Assembly: GCF_003991205.1 (NCBI RefSeq)
Contig: NZ_RXOZ01000011.1
Coordinates: 464,745-528,744 of the forward strand
Source of the DNA: Georgenia sp. SYP-B2076
Lineage (GTDB): Bacteria; Actinomycetota; Actinomycetes; Actinomycetales; Actinomycetaceae
DNA: 64,000 bases
Reading direction: 5' to 3'
The translations under genes and the position numbers were made by a program. Below are positions 26,162 to 39,891 of this stretch, piece by piece; the first letter of the stretch is position 1, and every line of letters starts with the position of its first letter. The notes beneath the pieces were generated by a model. That model made no database searches. It saw only the letters and a program-made list of their open reading frames with translations, and was not told the DNA's origin.

Positions 26162-26932
26162 TCACCCGGGCGGGTCGCCGCCGTCGGCACCGCCCCCGGC
26201 GAGGAGCGCGGTGGCACGCTCCACCGCGGCGGCGAGGCCCCGGCTGTGCGCGCCGCGCCAGAAGGGGCGACCGCAGCGGGCGCACCGGACGAAGTCGTCG
26301 TAGCTGCGCCGGGTGCCGGCGGGCAGCACGTCCAGCAGCGCCGCCTTCGCTGCGGGGACCAGCGGGCCGCCGCACGCCAGGCACCGGGTGAAGGGCGCCA
26401 GCACCGGCGCGAACCGGCCCAGCACGTCCGCCGTCTGCGCCTCGACCTCGGTGCCACGCACGAACGCGCCGAGCCGGGGCACCGGCTCGCCCAGGACGCG
26501 TCGCTTGAGCAGCTCGCGGTCGCGCGTGAGGAGCACCCGCGACTCGGCGAGGGCCAGCTCCGCGAGCTCGTCGTCGCCGGCGTCGGTGCGGTAGGCCACG
26601 TCCAGGCCGAGCAGGCGCAGGCGGCGCGCGAGGGAGCCGAGGTGGACGTCGAGGACGAAGCGCAGGGGCTGCGGCGCGGGCTGCGGGCGCGGCGCCGCCG
26701 GGACGGCGAGCCGGCGGCCGACCGCGCGCCGGGACGCCGCGGCCGGGGCACCGTCGAGCAGCAGGACCCCCACCTCCGTGAGCGGCACGCCGATCGACTG
26801 GACAAGGTGCCCGAGCGTGGCGGAGGGGTCCGCCGGGACGGTCACGGAGCCGCGCCGGCGCGGCGGCGGCAGGTGGAACCGCAGCTCCGGGTCGAAGACG
26901 ATCTCGAGGCCGGCGGCGCCCGGCTCCCCCAT
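26162..26932 (-). CDS. Mut7-C protein: ubiquitin-like domain plus Mut7-C RNase domain
   Basis: The 256-residue protein has two parts. Residues about 1-85 form a ubiquitin-like (Mut7-C ubiquitin) domain. From about residue 90 comes a Mut7-C PIN-like nuclease with FVLDVHLGSLARRLRLLGLD, DDELAELALAESRVLLTRDR and conserved acidic residues. A C-terminal zinc ribbon follows: CLACGG and CARCGRPFWRG. Homologues are thought to act on RNA, but no substrate is known. The ATG at 26932 starts the family-typical region. It follows pyrF after 23 bp and may share its transcript. Confidence 0.85.
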   Translation of the reverse strand: MGEPGAAGLEIVFDPELRFHLPPPRRRGSVTVPADPSATLGHLVQSIGVPLTEVGVLLLDGAPAAASRRAVGRRLAVPAAPRPQPAPQPLRFVLDVHLGSLARRLRLLGLDVAYRTDAGDDELAELALAESRVLLTRDRELLKRRVLGEPVPRLGAFVRGTEVEAQTADVLGRFAPVLAPFTRCLACGGPLVPAAKAALLDVLPAGTRRSYDDFVRCARCGRPFWRGAHSRGLAAAVERATALLAGGGADGGDPPG

Positions 26933-26955
26933 CGACCTCGCCCGCCTCGCCCCGC

Positions 26956-27866
26956 TCAGCGCGCCAGCGCCGTCCGCACCGTCGTCGTCACCCGCTCGGC
27001 GGCGGCGCGCAGGCTCGCGACGTCCGGGCCGGCGCCGAGCACGGCCCGGGACGTGCTCGCCAGGACCTGGTCGCGGGCGTCGCCGAAGACCTCGGCGAGC
27101 TCGGCGGGCCCGGCGCCCTGGGCGCCCACCCCGGGCGCGAGCAGCGGCCCGCGGACCGCGGCCAGGTCGAGGCCGAGGTCGCGGACCGCGGACCCGGTCG
27201 TGGCGCCGACCACCAGGCCGACGGGGCCGAGGGGGCCGTCGTCCCCCGAGGCGGCGGCGTCGGCGTTCTCGCCGCGGGCGCCGGCGACCATCTGGCCGGC
27301 CACGGAGAGCCCCGCGCCCCCGGCGTGCTGGACGCCGGCCCCCTCCGGGTTGGAGGTCAGGGCGAGGACGAACACGCCCCTCCCGTTCGCCCTGGCGAGG
27401 TCGAGCGCCGGGCGCAGGGACCCGAACCCGAGGTAGGGCGAGAGCGTGATCGCGTCGGCGGCCAGCGGCGAGCCGTCGCGGAGGTAGGCGTCGGCGTAGC
27501 CGGCCATGGTGGAGCCGATGTCGCCGCGCTTGACGTCGAGGACGGTCAGCGTGTCCGCGTCGCGGGCGCGCACGAGCACCTCCTCGAGGACGGCGATCCC
27601 GCGCGAGCCGTGCCGCTCGAAGAAGGCCGACTGCGGCTTGAGCGCGGCGACCCGACCGGCCAGGGCGTCGACCACGGTGAGGCTGAAGCGGCGCAGGCTC
27701 GCGACGTCGTCCGCGAGCCCCCAGCGCTCGAGCAGGCCGGGATGCGGGTCGATCCCCACGCACACGGGCCCGTGGGCGCTCATGGCGCGGGCGAGCCGGT
27801 GCCCGAACGGCGCCCGGCCGGCGGGGTCGCCGGTCCCGGCGTACCGCGCCGTGGGACCCGGCGCGC

Positions 27867-27870
<4 letters not shown>
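26956..27870 (-). CDS. pyrF: Orotidine 5'-phosphate decarboxylase, type 2 (PyrF)
   Basis: PyrF makes UMP, the last step of the de novo pathway. The 304-residue protein is of the type-2 group common in mycobacteria and other actinobacteria. Visible motifs are [41 protein letters not shown] and the catalytic [20 protein letters not shown]. The GTG at 27870 overlaps the carB stop (GTGA) and keeps the conserved PFGHRL inside the protein. An Ala/Gly/Asp-rich insertion near residues 190-205 is unusual but outside the active site. Confidence 0.95.
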
Positions 27871-31252
<3,382 letters not shown>

Positions 31253-31253
<1 letters not shown>

Positions 31254-32635
31254 CAGTGGGTCTCGCTCTCGGTGGTGGGGATGGTGGTGGTGGCGGACCC
31301 CGCGGCGGCCGGGGTGCCCGAGCCGGCCAGCGCGGGGGCGGCCGTGTCACCGGCGCCGCCGCCCCGGCGGGTCTGCATGAGGCGCACGAACCGGTCGAAG
31401 AGGTGCTCGGCGTCGTGCGGGCCGGCGGCGGCCTCGGGGTGGTACTGGACGGAGAACGCGGGGACGTCCAGGGCGCGCAGGCCCTCCACCACGTTGTCGT
31501 TGAGGGCCACGTGGGAGACCTCGACCCGGCCGTACCGGCCGCCGTCGTAGGGGGCCGTGGAGGGCTCGGTGACCGGGGCGTCGACGGCGAAGCCGTGGTT
31601 GTGCGCGGTGATCTCGACCTTGCCGGTGGTCCGGTCCAGGATGGGCTGGTTCACGCCGCGGTGGCCGTACTGGAGCTTGTACGTGCCGTAGCCCAGGGCC
31701 CGGCCCAGGAGCTGGTTGCCGAAGCAGATCCCGAAGAACGGCAGCCGGGCGTCCAGGACGCCCCGAAGGAGGTCGACCTCGTGCGTGGCGGCCTCCGGGT
31801 CGCCCGGCCCGTTGGAGAAGAAGACGCCGTCGGGCTGGTAGGCGAGGACCTCGGCGAGCGAGGTGCGCTGCGGCACGACGTGCACCCGCACGCCGCGCGC
31901 GGCGAGCTGCTGGGGCGTGCGGTTCTTGATGCCCAGGTCGAGGGCGACGACGGTGGCGACGGGGTCCTTGCCGGCGAACTCCCCGGCGGGCTCGACGACG
32001 TAGGGCTCGTCCGTGGAGACCTCCTGGGCGAGGTCGGCGCCGAGCATCTGCGGCGACTCTCGCACGACGTCGAGCAGCACTTCCAGGGCCTGGTCGGTGA
32101 GGTGGTCGGCGCCCGCGGGCAGCGCGGCGCCGGAGAAGATGCCGGCGCGCATGACGCCGCGCTCGCGCAGGTGCCGGGTGAGCGCGCGGGTGTCGACGTC
32201 GCAGAGGCCCACGATGCCCTGGTCCGCCAGCTCGTCCTCCAGCTCGCGCACCGAGCGCCAGTTGGAGGCGCGGCGGGCGGCGTCGCGCACGACGAAGCCG
32301 GCCACCCAGATCTGGGAGGACTCCGGGTCCTCGTCGTTGACGCCGGTGTTGCCGATGTGCGGGGCGGTCATCACGACGATCTGACGGTGGTACGAGGGGT
32401 CCGTGAGGGTCTCCTGGTAGCCGGTCATGCCGGTGGAGAAGACGACCTCGCCCACGGTGCGCCCGGTGGCCGCGTAGGCGCTGCCGCGCAGCACGTAGCC
32501 GTCCTCGAGCACCAGGAGCGCCGGCCCGCGCGCGGCGCCGCCGGGCCTGCCGGGCTGCGCGACCGCCGCGTTCTCGGCGGGCGTGCCCGCCGCGGGGTCG
32601 TTCACGGCCGGGGTGTTCGTGGCGGGCGCGCTCAT
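31253..32635 (-). CDS. carA: Carbamoyl-phosphate synthase small subunit (CarA)
   Basis: CarA is the glutamine amidotransferase that feeds ammonia to CarB. The 460-residue protein has an N-terminal CPSase small domain ([20 protein letters not shown]) and a class I amidotransferase domain. The latter has the nucleophile Cys in [16 protein letters not shown] and His and Glu in [15 protein letters not shown]. It is longer than usual (about 380-400): roughly 35 Ala/Pro-rich residues precede the first domain, and about 35 Gly/Ala/Thr-rich residues follow LMQTRRG. The ATG at 32635 overlaps the pyrC stop by 4 nt. Confidence 0.97.
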
Positions 32636-33950
32636 GCGCCGACCTCCTCTCGCGCCACGGGGGCGCCGTCGAGCACGGTGGCGCGTCCCCGCAGGAACGT
32701 CGCCATGACCTGGCCGGGGAGATCCATCCCGGCGTAGGGGGAGTTGTTGCTGCGGGTGGCCTGCGCGGCGGGGTCGACCACCCGGCGCGCGGCCGGGTCC
32801 ACCAGGGTCAGGTTCGCGGGCTCGCCGACGGCGAGGGGCCGGCCGTGGTCGTCCACGCGCCCGATCCGCGCGGGGGCGGTGGACATCACGCGCGCGACGT
32901 CGGCCCAGCTCATCCGGCCGGTCTCGACCATGACCTCCTGGACGACCGGCAGGGCCGTCTCCAGGCCGGTCATGCCGAAGGCACCGGCGGCCCACTCGCA
33001 GTCCTTGTCCTCAGCGGCGTGCGGGGCGTGGTCGGTGGCGACGATGTCGATGGTGCCGTCGGCCAGGCCGGCGCGCACCGCCTCCACGTCCTCGGCCGTG
33101 CGCAGCGGCGGGTTGACCTTGAACAGCGGGTCGTAGGACCGGGCGAGGTCGTCGGTGAGGACGAGGTGGTGCGGGGTCACCTCGGCGGTCACGTCGATGC
33201 CGCGGGCCTTGGCCCAGCGGACGATGTCCACGCTCCCGGCGGTGGAGAGGTGGCACACGTGCAGGCGGGAGCCGACGTGCTCGGCGAGGAGCACGTCGCG
33301 GGCGATGATCGACTCCTCGGCCACGGCCGGCCAGCCGGTCAGCCCGAGCTCGGCGGAGACGGCGCCCTCGTGCATCTGCGCCCCCTCGGTCAGGCGCGGC
33401 TCCTGGGCGTGCTGGGCGACGACGCCGTCGAGGCCCTTCACGTACTCCAGGGCGCGGCGCATGAGCACGGGGTCCGCCACGCACTTCCCGTCGTCGGAGA
33501 AGACGCGGACGCGGGCGGCGGAGGCGGCCATGGCGCCGAGCTCGGCGAGGACCTCGCCCGCCAGGCCCACGGACACGGCGCCGACGGGGTGGACGTCCAC
33601 CCAGCCGGCCTGCCGCCCGAGGTTCCAGACCTGCTCCACGACGCCGGCGGTGTCCGCGACCGGGGAGGTGTTGGCCATGGCGTGCACGGCGGTGAACCCG
33701 CCGAGCGCCGCGGCACGGGTGCCGGTGAACACGGTCTCGGTGTCCTCCCGGCCGGGCTCGCGCAGGTGGGTGTGGAGGTCGACGAGCCCGGGCAGCGCCA
33801 CGAGGCCGTCCGCGTCGAGGGTCACCACGTCGGGCGACCCGGCGGCCAGCCGCGCGGCGCCCTCGCCGACGGCGGCGATGACGCCGCCGCTGAGGAACAG
33901 GTCCGCCGGGTCCCCGCCGAGCGGACGGGCCCCCCGGATCAGGTAGTCGG

Positions 33951-33954
<4 letters not shown>
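32632..33954 (-). CDS. pyrC: Dihydroorotase (PyrC)
   Basis: PyrC closes carbamoyl aspartate to dihydroorotate. The 440-residue class I dihydroorotase shows the zinc-binding [10 protein letters not shown] near residues 57-66, [10 protein letters not shown], the FKVNPPLR substrate segment and [13 protein letters not shown] with the catalytic Asp. The GTG at 33954 overlaps the pyrB stop (GTGA). In many bacteria PyrC and PyrB physically associate, and their coupled genes fit that. Confidence 0.97.
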
Positions 33955-35599
<1,645 letters not shown>

Positions 35600-35780
35600 C
35601 CCCGGCGCGGCGGGTGCCCCGTCCGGCGTCCCGACGGCGAGACGCCGCACGACCGGGCGGCGCGGCCGTGCGGCGCGCCTGCGACCCCGCGCCGATACCG
35701 CCGCCCAGAATGGGGAATCGCCGGGCCGCATCGGCGCCGCGCGGGTGGCCGTGGCCAACGTCACCGTCCGAGGAGCATCC

Positions 35781-36542
35781 ATGCGCACCGTCGCACTCAA
35801 GAACGTCGTCCTGGGCGAGGGCGCCACGAAGGTCATCGTCCCCCTCACCGGGACCGACGCCGGGACGCTCCTCCGGCAGGCCGACGGGCTCGCGGGCCAC
35901 AGCCTCGACATCGTCGAGTGGCGCGTGGACCACTACGAGGACGCCCCCGACGCCCAGAAGGTGGTCGCTACGGCCCGGACGCTCGCCGCGCGGCTCGCCG
36001 GCAGGCCGCTGCTCGTCACGTTCCGCACCGCGGCCGAGGGCGGCCGGGCGGCCATCGAGGACGGGGCCTACGGCGACCTGCTCGTCGCCGTGGCGCGCTC
36101 GGGCGTCGCCGACGCCGTCGACGTCGAGCTGTTCCGCGACGAGGCGCAGGTGCGCCGCGTCGTCGAGGCCGCGCACGAGGCCGGAGTGCGGGTCGTCATG
36201 TCCAGCCACGACTTCGCCGGGACCCCGGCCGAGGACGAGATCGTCGCGCGCCTGCGCCGCATGCAGGACCTCGGCGCGGACGTCGTCAAGCTCGCCGCCA
36301 TGCCCCACGACGCCGGCGACGTGCTGACCCTCCTGGGCGCCACGTGGACCATGCACTCCGTGCACGCGGACCGTCCGGTCATCACGATGGCGATGGGCGG
36401 GGTCGGCGTCGTCTCCCGGCTGGCCGGGGAGATCTTCGGCTCCGCGGCGACCTTCGGCATGGTCGGTGAGGCCTCGGCGCCCGGGCAGGTCGACGTCGAC
36501 GCGCTCGGGCGGGTGCTGGAGCTCATCCACCGCGCCCGCTGA
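35781..36542 (+). CDS. aroD: 3-dehydroquinate dehydratase, type I (AroD)
   Basis: AroD dehydrates 3-dehydroquinate in the shikimate pathway. The 253-residue length and Schiff-base chemistry mark type I: the His of VVMSSHDFAGTP and the Lys of ADVVKLAAMPHD are visible, with EWRVDHYED and FRTAAEGG binding substrate. Many actinobacteria use the unrelated type II enzyme (AroQ), so this type is less common. The ATG at 35781 follows CGAGGAGC. It is convergent with aroE and divergent from pyrR. Confidence 0.94.
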   Translation: MRTVALKNVVLGEGATKVIVPLTGTDAGTLLRQADGLAGHSLDIVEWRVDHYEDAPDAQKVVATARTLAARLAGRPLLVTFRTAAEGGRAAIEDGAYGDLLVAVARSGVADAVDVELFRDEAQVRRVVEAAHEAGVRVVMSSHDFAGTPAEDEIVARLRRMQDLGADVVKLAAMPHDAGDVLTLLGATWTMHSVHADRPVITMAMGGVGVVSRLAGEIFGSAATFGMVGEASAPGQVDVDALGRVLELIHRAR

Positions 36543-36596
36543 GGGGCAGGCGCCGGCGGGTGGGCGCTGGTCGGCGCCGTCGGTGCCGGTGAGCGG

Positions 36597-37589
36597 TCAG
36601 GTACCGGGGGCCCGGGGGGCGGCATCCGCCGGGAGCGCGAACACCGCGGGCGAGGGGGGAACCTCTCCCCCGCCGGCGCGCCGGCCGAGCTCGGCGACCA
36701 CGGCCGCACGCATGACCTCGACGTCGGGCTCGTGGCCGGTCATCAGCTTGACCTGGACCTGGGCCTGGTGCAGCAGCATGACCCAGCCCGGCGCGACGGC
36801 GCCGCCGGCGTCCCGCCAGGCTCGGGCCAGCGGGCTGGGCCACGGGTCGTAGACGGCGTCCAGGAGCACCGTGCCGGCGAGGGCCGACGCGGAGCCGGCG
36901 AGGCGCTCGGTCAGGGCGGCCGCGACGGCGTCCGCCGCGCCGGCGGGGACCGTGGACACCACGACGTCGGCCCCCTCGAGCGCGGCCGCTGCGACGTCGG
37001 CCGAGGACCACAGGACGTTCTCGGTGGCCACGCCCATGCGGTGGGCGGCCGCCGGCGCCGCGCCCGGCCCCGCGAAGCTGCGGCCCACGACCGTGGTCCG
37101 GGCCGCGCCGAGCTCGGTGAGCGCGGCGACGGCGGAGGAGGCGGTCGCGCGGGCGCCCAGGATGGCGGCGTGCCGGGGTCGCCAGCCCGCCGGGGCAGTC
37201 TCCCGGACGGTGGCGACGATGCCGTGGACGTCGGTGTTGAAGCCGACGAGCGGGCCGACCCGCCCGGCGCGGCCGGGCTGCACGACGAGCGTGTTCACGG
37301 CGCCGGTGACCTCGGCGAGCGGGTCGACGACGTCCAGCAGCGGGATGACGACCTGCTTGAGCGGCATGGTCAGGGAGAGGCCGCCCCAGGTGGCGTCCAG
37401 CTGCGCCAGCACCGCGGGCAGCTGGTGCTCGGTGACGTCCTGGAGCCCGTAGCCCCACCCGGCCAGGCCGAGCCCGGCGTAGGCCGCCCGGTGCAGGGCC
37501 GGCGAGAGCGAGTGCGCCACGGGGTGCCCGAGCACCGCGCAGCGGCGCCCGATCCCGGGCGCGGTCAGGTCCTGACCGACGACGGCCAT
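36597..37589 (-). CDS. aroE: Shikimate dehydrogenase (AroE)
   Basis: AroE reduces 3-dehydroshikimate with NADPH. The 330-residue protein has the substrate loop HPVAHSLSPALHRAAY, GLSLTMPLKQ with the catalytic Lys, NTLV and FNTDVHGI with the Asp, and a nucleotide-binding loop ILGARATASS. It is longer than usual (about 270-290) by an Ala/Gly/Pro-rich C-terminal tail of about 30 residues. In the nucleotide loop an Arg occupies the position of the second glycine. The ATG at 37589 has AAGGAGG. It follows nusB after a hairpin. Confidence 0.92.
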   Translation of the reverse strand: MAVVGQDLTAPGIGRRCAVLGHPVAHSLSPALHRAAYAGLGLAGWGYGLQDVTEHQLPAVLAQLDATWGGLSLTMPLKQVVIPLLDVVDPLAEVTGAVNTLVVQPGRAGRVGPLVGFNTDVHGIVATVRETAPAGWRPRHAAILGARATASSAVAALTELGAARTTVVGRSFAGPGAAPAAAHRMGVATENVLWSSADVAAAALEGADVVVSTVPAGAADAVAAALTERLAGSASALAGTVLLDAVYDPWPSPLARAWRDAGGAVAPGWVMLLHQAQVQVKLMTGHEPDVEVMRAAVVAELGRRAGGGEVPPSPAVFALPADAAPRAPGT

Positions 37590-37611
37590 GTGCGTGTTCC
37601 TCCTTGGACGA

Positions 37612-37644
37612 CCGCCGCACCGCCGCGCTCGCGGTGCACGGCGG
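37612..37644 (-). terminator. Hairpin between nusB and aroE
   Basis: CCGCCG plus CACCGC pair with GCGGTG plus CGGCGG, a 12-bp stem with a 2-nt bulge and a 7-nt loop. It lies 10 bp beyond the nusB stop and upstream of the aroE ribosome binding site. No U-tract is present. Confidence 0.45.
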
Positions 37645-37654
37645 CCGTGCGCGG

Positions 37655-38083
37655 TCAGCCGAGCAGGGTGGGCTTGAGCTCCAGGATCCGGCCGAGCAGG
37701 CCGTTGACGAAGGACGGCGACTCGTCGGTGGACAGGTCGGCGGCGAGCTGGACGGCCTCGTCGATCGCGACGGCGTCGGGCACGTCGTCGTTGTACAGGA
37801 TCTCCCACACGCCAAGGCGCAGGATCCCGCGGTCCACGCCAGGCATGCGCTCGAGCGACCAGCCCTCCGAGTAGGTGCGGAGCAGCTCGTCGATCTCGAC
37901 GCGGTGCGCCGCCACCCCCTCGACGATCTCGGCGGCGTAGGCCGGGAAGGCGCCCTGCGCCACCGTCACCTGCTTGCGCTCGGCGAGCAGCGCGAGCAGG
38001 TCCTGGGACCTTTCCTCGCCCTTCTGGTCGGCCTCGAAGAGGACGTCCAGCGCCCGGCGACGGGCCTTGCTGCGTGCGGCCAC
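37655..38083 (-). CDS. nusB: Transcription antitermination factor NusB
   Basis: NusB binds boxA RNA with NusE during rRNA antitermination. The 142-residue protein begins ARSKARRRALDVLFEADQKG, and the C-terminal half has VDRGILRLGVWEILYNDDVP and AIDEAVQLAADLSTDESPSF, both diagnostic. The GTG at 38083 has AGGAAGGA upstream. It follows efp after 74 bp, the usual efp-nusB order, with a short tandem repeat in the gap. Confidence 0.96.
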   Translation of the reverse strand: MAARSKARRRALDVLFEADQKGEERSQDLLALLAERKQVTVAQGAFPAYAAEIVEGVAAHRVEIDELLRTYSEGWSLERMPGVDRGILRLGVWEILYNDDVPDAVAIDEAVQLAADLSTDESPSFVNGLLGRILELKPTLLG

Positions 38084-38100
38084 AAGGGTCCTTCCTAGTT

Positions 38101-38146
38101 CTGGTGCTGCGGTGTCCTGGTGCTGCGGTCGGCGGCCGCGGCCGCC
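38101..38146. repeat. Short tandem repeat and palindrome between efp and nusB
   Basis: CTGGTGCTGCGGT occurs twice (38101-38113 and 38117-38129, period 16). It is followed by the 16-bp perfect palindrome GGCGGCCGCGGCCGCC (38131-38146). The palindrome could form a weak terminator after efp. Confidence 0.5.
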
Positions 38147-38157
38147 AGCGGGGTGGG

Positions 38158-38721
38158 TCAGTCGTTGACGCGGCCGAGGTAGTCCCCGGACCGGGTGTCG
38201 ACCTTGACCTTGGTGCCGATCTCGAGGAACAGCGGGACCTGGATCTCGTAGCCGGTCTCGACGGTCGCGGGCTTGGTGCCCGCGGAGGAGCGGTCGCCCT
38301 GCAGGCCCGGCTCCGTGTAGGTGATCTCCATGACCACCGAGGCGGGCAGCTCGACGAAGAGCACGACGCCCTCGTGCGTGGCGACGATGGCGTCCTGGTT
38401 CTCGAGGAGGAAGTTCGCGGCGTCGCCGACGGTCTCGGACGCGATCGGGATCTGCTCGTACGTCGCGGAGTCCATGAAGACGAAGAAGTCGCCGTCGCGG
38501 TACAGGTACTGCATGTCGCGACGGTCCACCGTGGCGGTGTCGATCTTGACGCCGGCGTTCAGCGTCCGGTCGACGGTCTTGCCGGAGAGGACGTTCTTGA
38601 GCTTGGTGCGCACGAAGGCCGGGCCCTTGCCGGGCTTGACGTGCTGGAACTCGACGACGGACCAGAGCTGTCCGTCGATGTTGAGCACGAGGCCGTTCTT
38701 CAAGTCGTTGGTCGAAGCCAC
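38158..38721 (-). CDS. efp: Elongation factor P (EF-P)
   Basis: EF-P relieves ribosome stalling at polyproline stretches. The 187-residue, three-domain protein begins [20 protein letters not shown] and has the tip loop [13 protein letters not shown] with Lys where modified residues occur in other bacteria. It closes with [14 protein letters not shown]. No modification genes (epmA or earP) are seen in the window. The start is the GTG at 38721. It is followed by nusB. Confidence 0.97.
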   Translation of the reverse strand: MASTNDLKNGLVLNIDGQLWSVVEFQHVKPGKGPAFVRTKLKNVLSGKTVDRTLNAGVKIDTATVDRRDMQYLYRDGDFFVFMDSATYEQIPIASETVGDAANFLLENQDAIVATHEGVVLFVELPASVVMEITYTEPGLQGDRSSAGTKPATVETGYEIQVPLFLEIGTKVKVDTRSGDYLGRVND

Positions 38722-38795
38722 TTCGGGAGCCGTCCTTCAGATCATGGGAGGCGGCCCGGCCGGAACCGTGGTCCGGCGGGCCGCGCGAGCGCCCG

Positions 38796-39182
38796 TCAGG
38801 ATACCCCGTACAGCGCCCAGACACCGAGGACGCCCCACAGCGCCGCCCAGATGTAGCTGGCCAGGGTCCCGATGATGAAGCGCTCCGCGGCGGGGCTCCG
38901 CTTGTCGGGGTGCGCCTCCCGCAGCTCGGGGTAGCGCCCGAGCCCCTTGACCGCCAGCACGATCGCCACGGCCTCGGGGAAGCCGGCCAGGACCGACCCG
39001 GTGATCGCGAGCCGCTCCAGCATGCCGATCCACGTGCCCCCGCGCAGCACGCCCGCCACGGCGGGGCCTGGCTCCACGCGGCGCAGGACCGCCCAGACGA
39101 CGAACCGGCCCAGCAGCACGGACAGGACCAGCGCGACGACGACGACGGCGCCCTGGACGCCCGGTCCCGTGGCAGAGATCAC
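38796..39182 (-). CDS. Small membrane protein resembling the C-terminal part of DUF3307 proteins
   Basis: The 128-residue protein has hydrophobic segments near residues 9-31, 50-78 and 105-125. The order GTWIGMLERLAITGSVLAGF, then AVAIVLAVKGLGRYPEL, then AERFIIGTLASYIWA matches the conserved tail of DUF3307 membrane proteins (IGxLER, AxKSxxRF, AEYxxIGTLxS). The GTG at 39182 overlaps the satD stop (GTGA), so the two are co-translated. DUF3307 genes also accompany satD in Firmicutes. This protein appears to be a shortened version; its function is unknown. Confidence 0.68.
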   Translation of the reverse strand: MISATGPGVQGAVVVVALVLSVLLGRFVVWAVLRRVEPGPAVAGVLRGGTWIGMLERLAITGSVLAGFPEAVAIVLAVKGLGRYPELREAHPDKRSPAAERFIIGTLASYIWAALWGVLGVWALYGVS

Positions 39183-39826
39183 TGCGCCTCCTTCTCGCCG
39201 GCGCGCACGGCGCCCTCGCCCTCGGCGCGCGCGATGAGCGCGGCCGCGAGCGGGCGTACCGCCCGCTCCTCCTCCAGCAGTGCCGACCGTACCCGCTGGC
39301 TGACCGCCTGCTCGGAGATGCCCAGCGCGGCGGCGACGTCCTTCTGCCGCGCCCCGGGGACGAGCCGGTCCGCGACCTCCCAGCCGGCCCTGGACCGGCG
39401 CCGGAGCACGGACGCGAGCAGCTGCACGAGGGCGGTGGCCTGCCCGGCCGCCTCGTCGTCGTCGCCGGCGACGACGACGGGCGCGGGCACGCTGCGCCCC
39501 CGGGCCCGCTCGACGGCGCCGCGCGCGTGGACGAAGGCCGGCCCCGAGCTCGCGCGCGACGTCTCGGCGAGCGGCTCGTCGACCGCCCCGGCGCCGATGC
39601 CCACGGCCCACTCCCCCAGGCGGACGAGGTGGAGCGCGAGGTCGAGGGCGGCGTCGGCGGTGCCCAGCACCGTCTGGACCTCGTCCCCCACGGTGCGCTC
39701 CAGCGGCCGGACGACGGCGGACGGGTCCGTGTGCGCGGCGGTCCAGCGGCCCACCTGGTCCAGCAGCGCGGCGACCTTGTCCCCGTGGCGGGTGCTGGCG
39801 TTCTGGTCAGCGGTCAGGACGAACAT
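39179..39826 (-). CDS. SatD family protein with helix-turn-helix
   Basis: The 215-residue protein fits the SatD family named from the streptococcal satCDE locus, which was linked to acid tolerance. An N-terminal region FVLTADQNASTRHGDKVAAL is followed by VGDEVQTVLGTADAALDLAL. A clear helix-turn-helix lies near residues 160-182 (KDVAAALGISEQAVSQRVRS). The ATG at 39826 lies 6 nt after a -10 hexamer, so the mRNA is probably leaderless. Its promoter is filled with alternating CCTTGA half-sites, suggesting autoregulation. It is translationally coupled to the small membrane protein. Confidence 0.75.
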   Translation of the reverse strand: MFVLTADQNASTRHGDKVAALLDQVGRWTAAHTDPSAVVRPLERTVGDEVQTVLGTADAALDLALHLVRLGEWAVGIGAGAVDEPLAETSRASSGPAFVHARGAVERARGRSVPAPVVVAGDDDEAAGQATALVQLLASVLRRRSRAGWEVADRLVPGARQKDVAAALGISEQAVSQRVRSALLEEERAVRPLAAALIARAEGEGAVRAGEKEAQ

Positions 39827-39829
39827 TGC

Positions 39830-39891
39830 TCAAGGCTAGGGCATTGACCTTGCAGGATCAAGGCACTGACCTTGATAAGGCCAGATCAAGG
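39830..39891 (-). promoter_or_regulatory. satD promoter with five alternating CCTTGA-type half-sites
   Basis: On the minus strand TTGATC (complement 39856-39861) and TAGCCT (complement 39833-39838) are exactly 17 bp apart, and the ATG follows 6 nt later. Five TCAAGG/CCTTG half-sites at 39830-39835, 39848-39852, 39858-39863, 39870-39875 and 39886-39891 alternate in orientation. The best pair is ATCAAGG-N6-CCTTGAT on the minus strand. The set covers the -35, the spacer, the -10 and the aroK stop codon. Confidence 0.65.
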
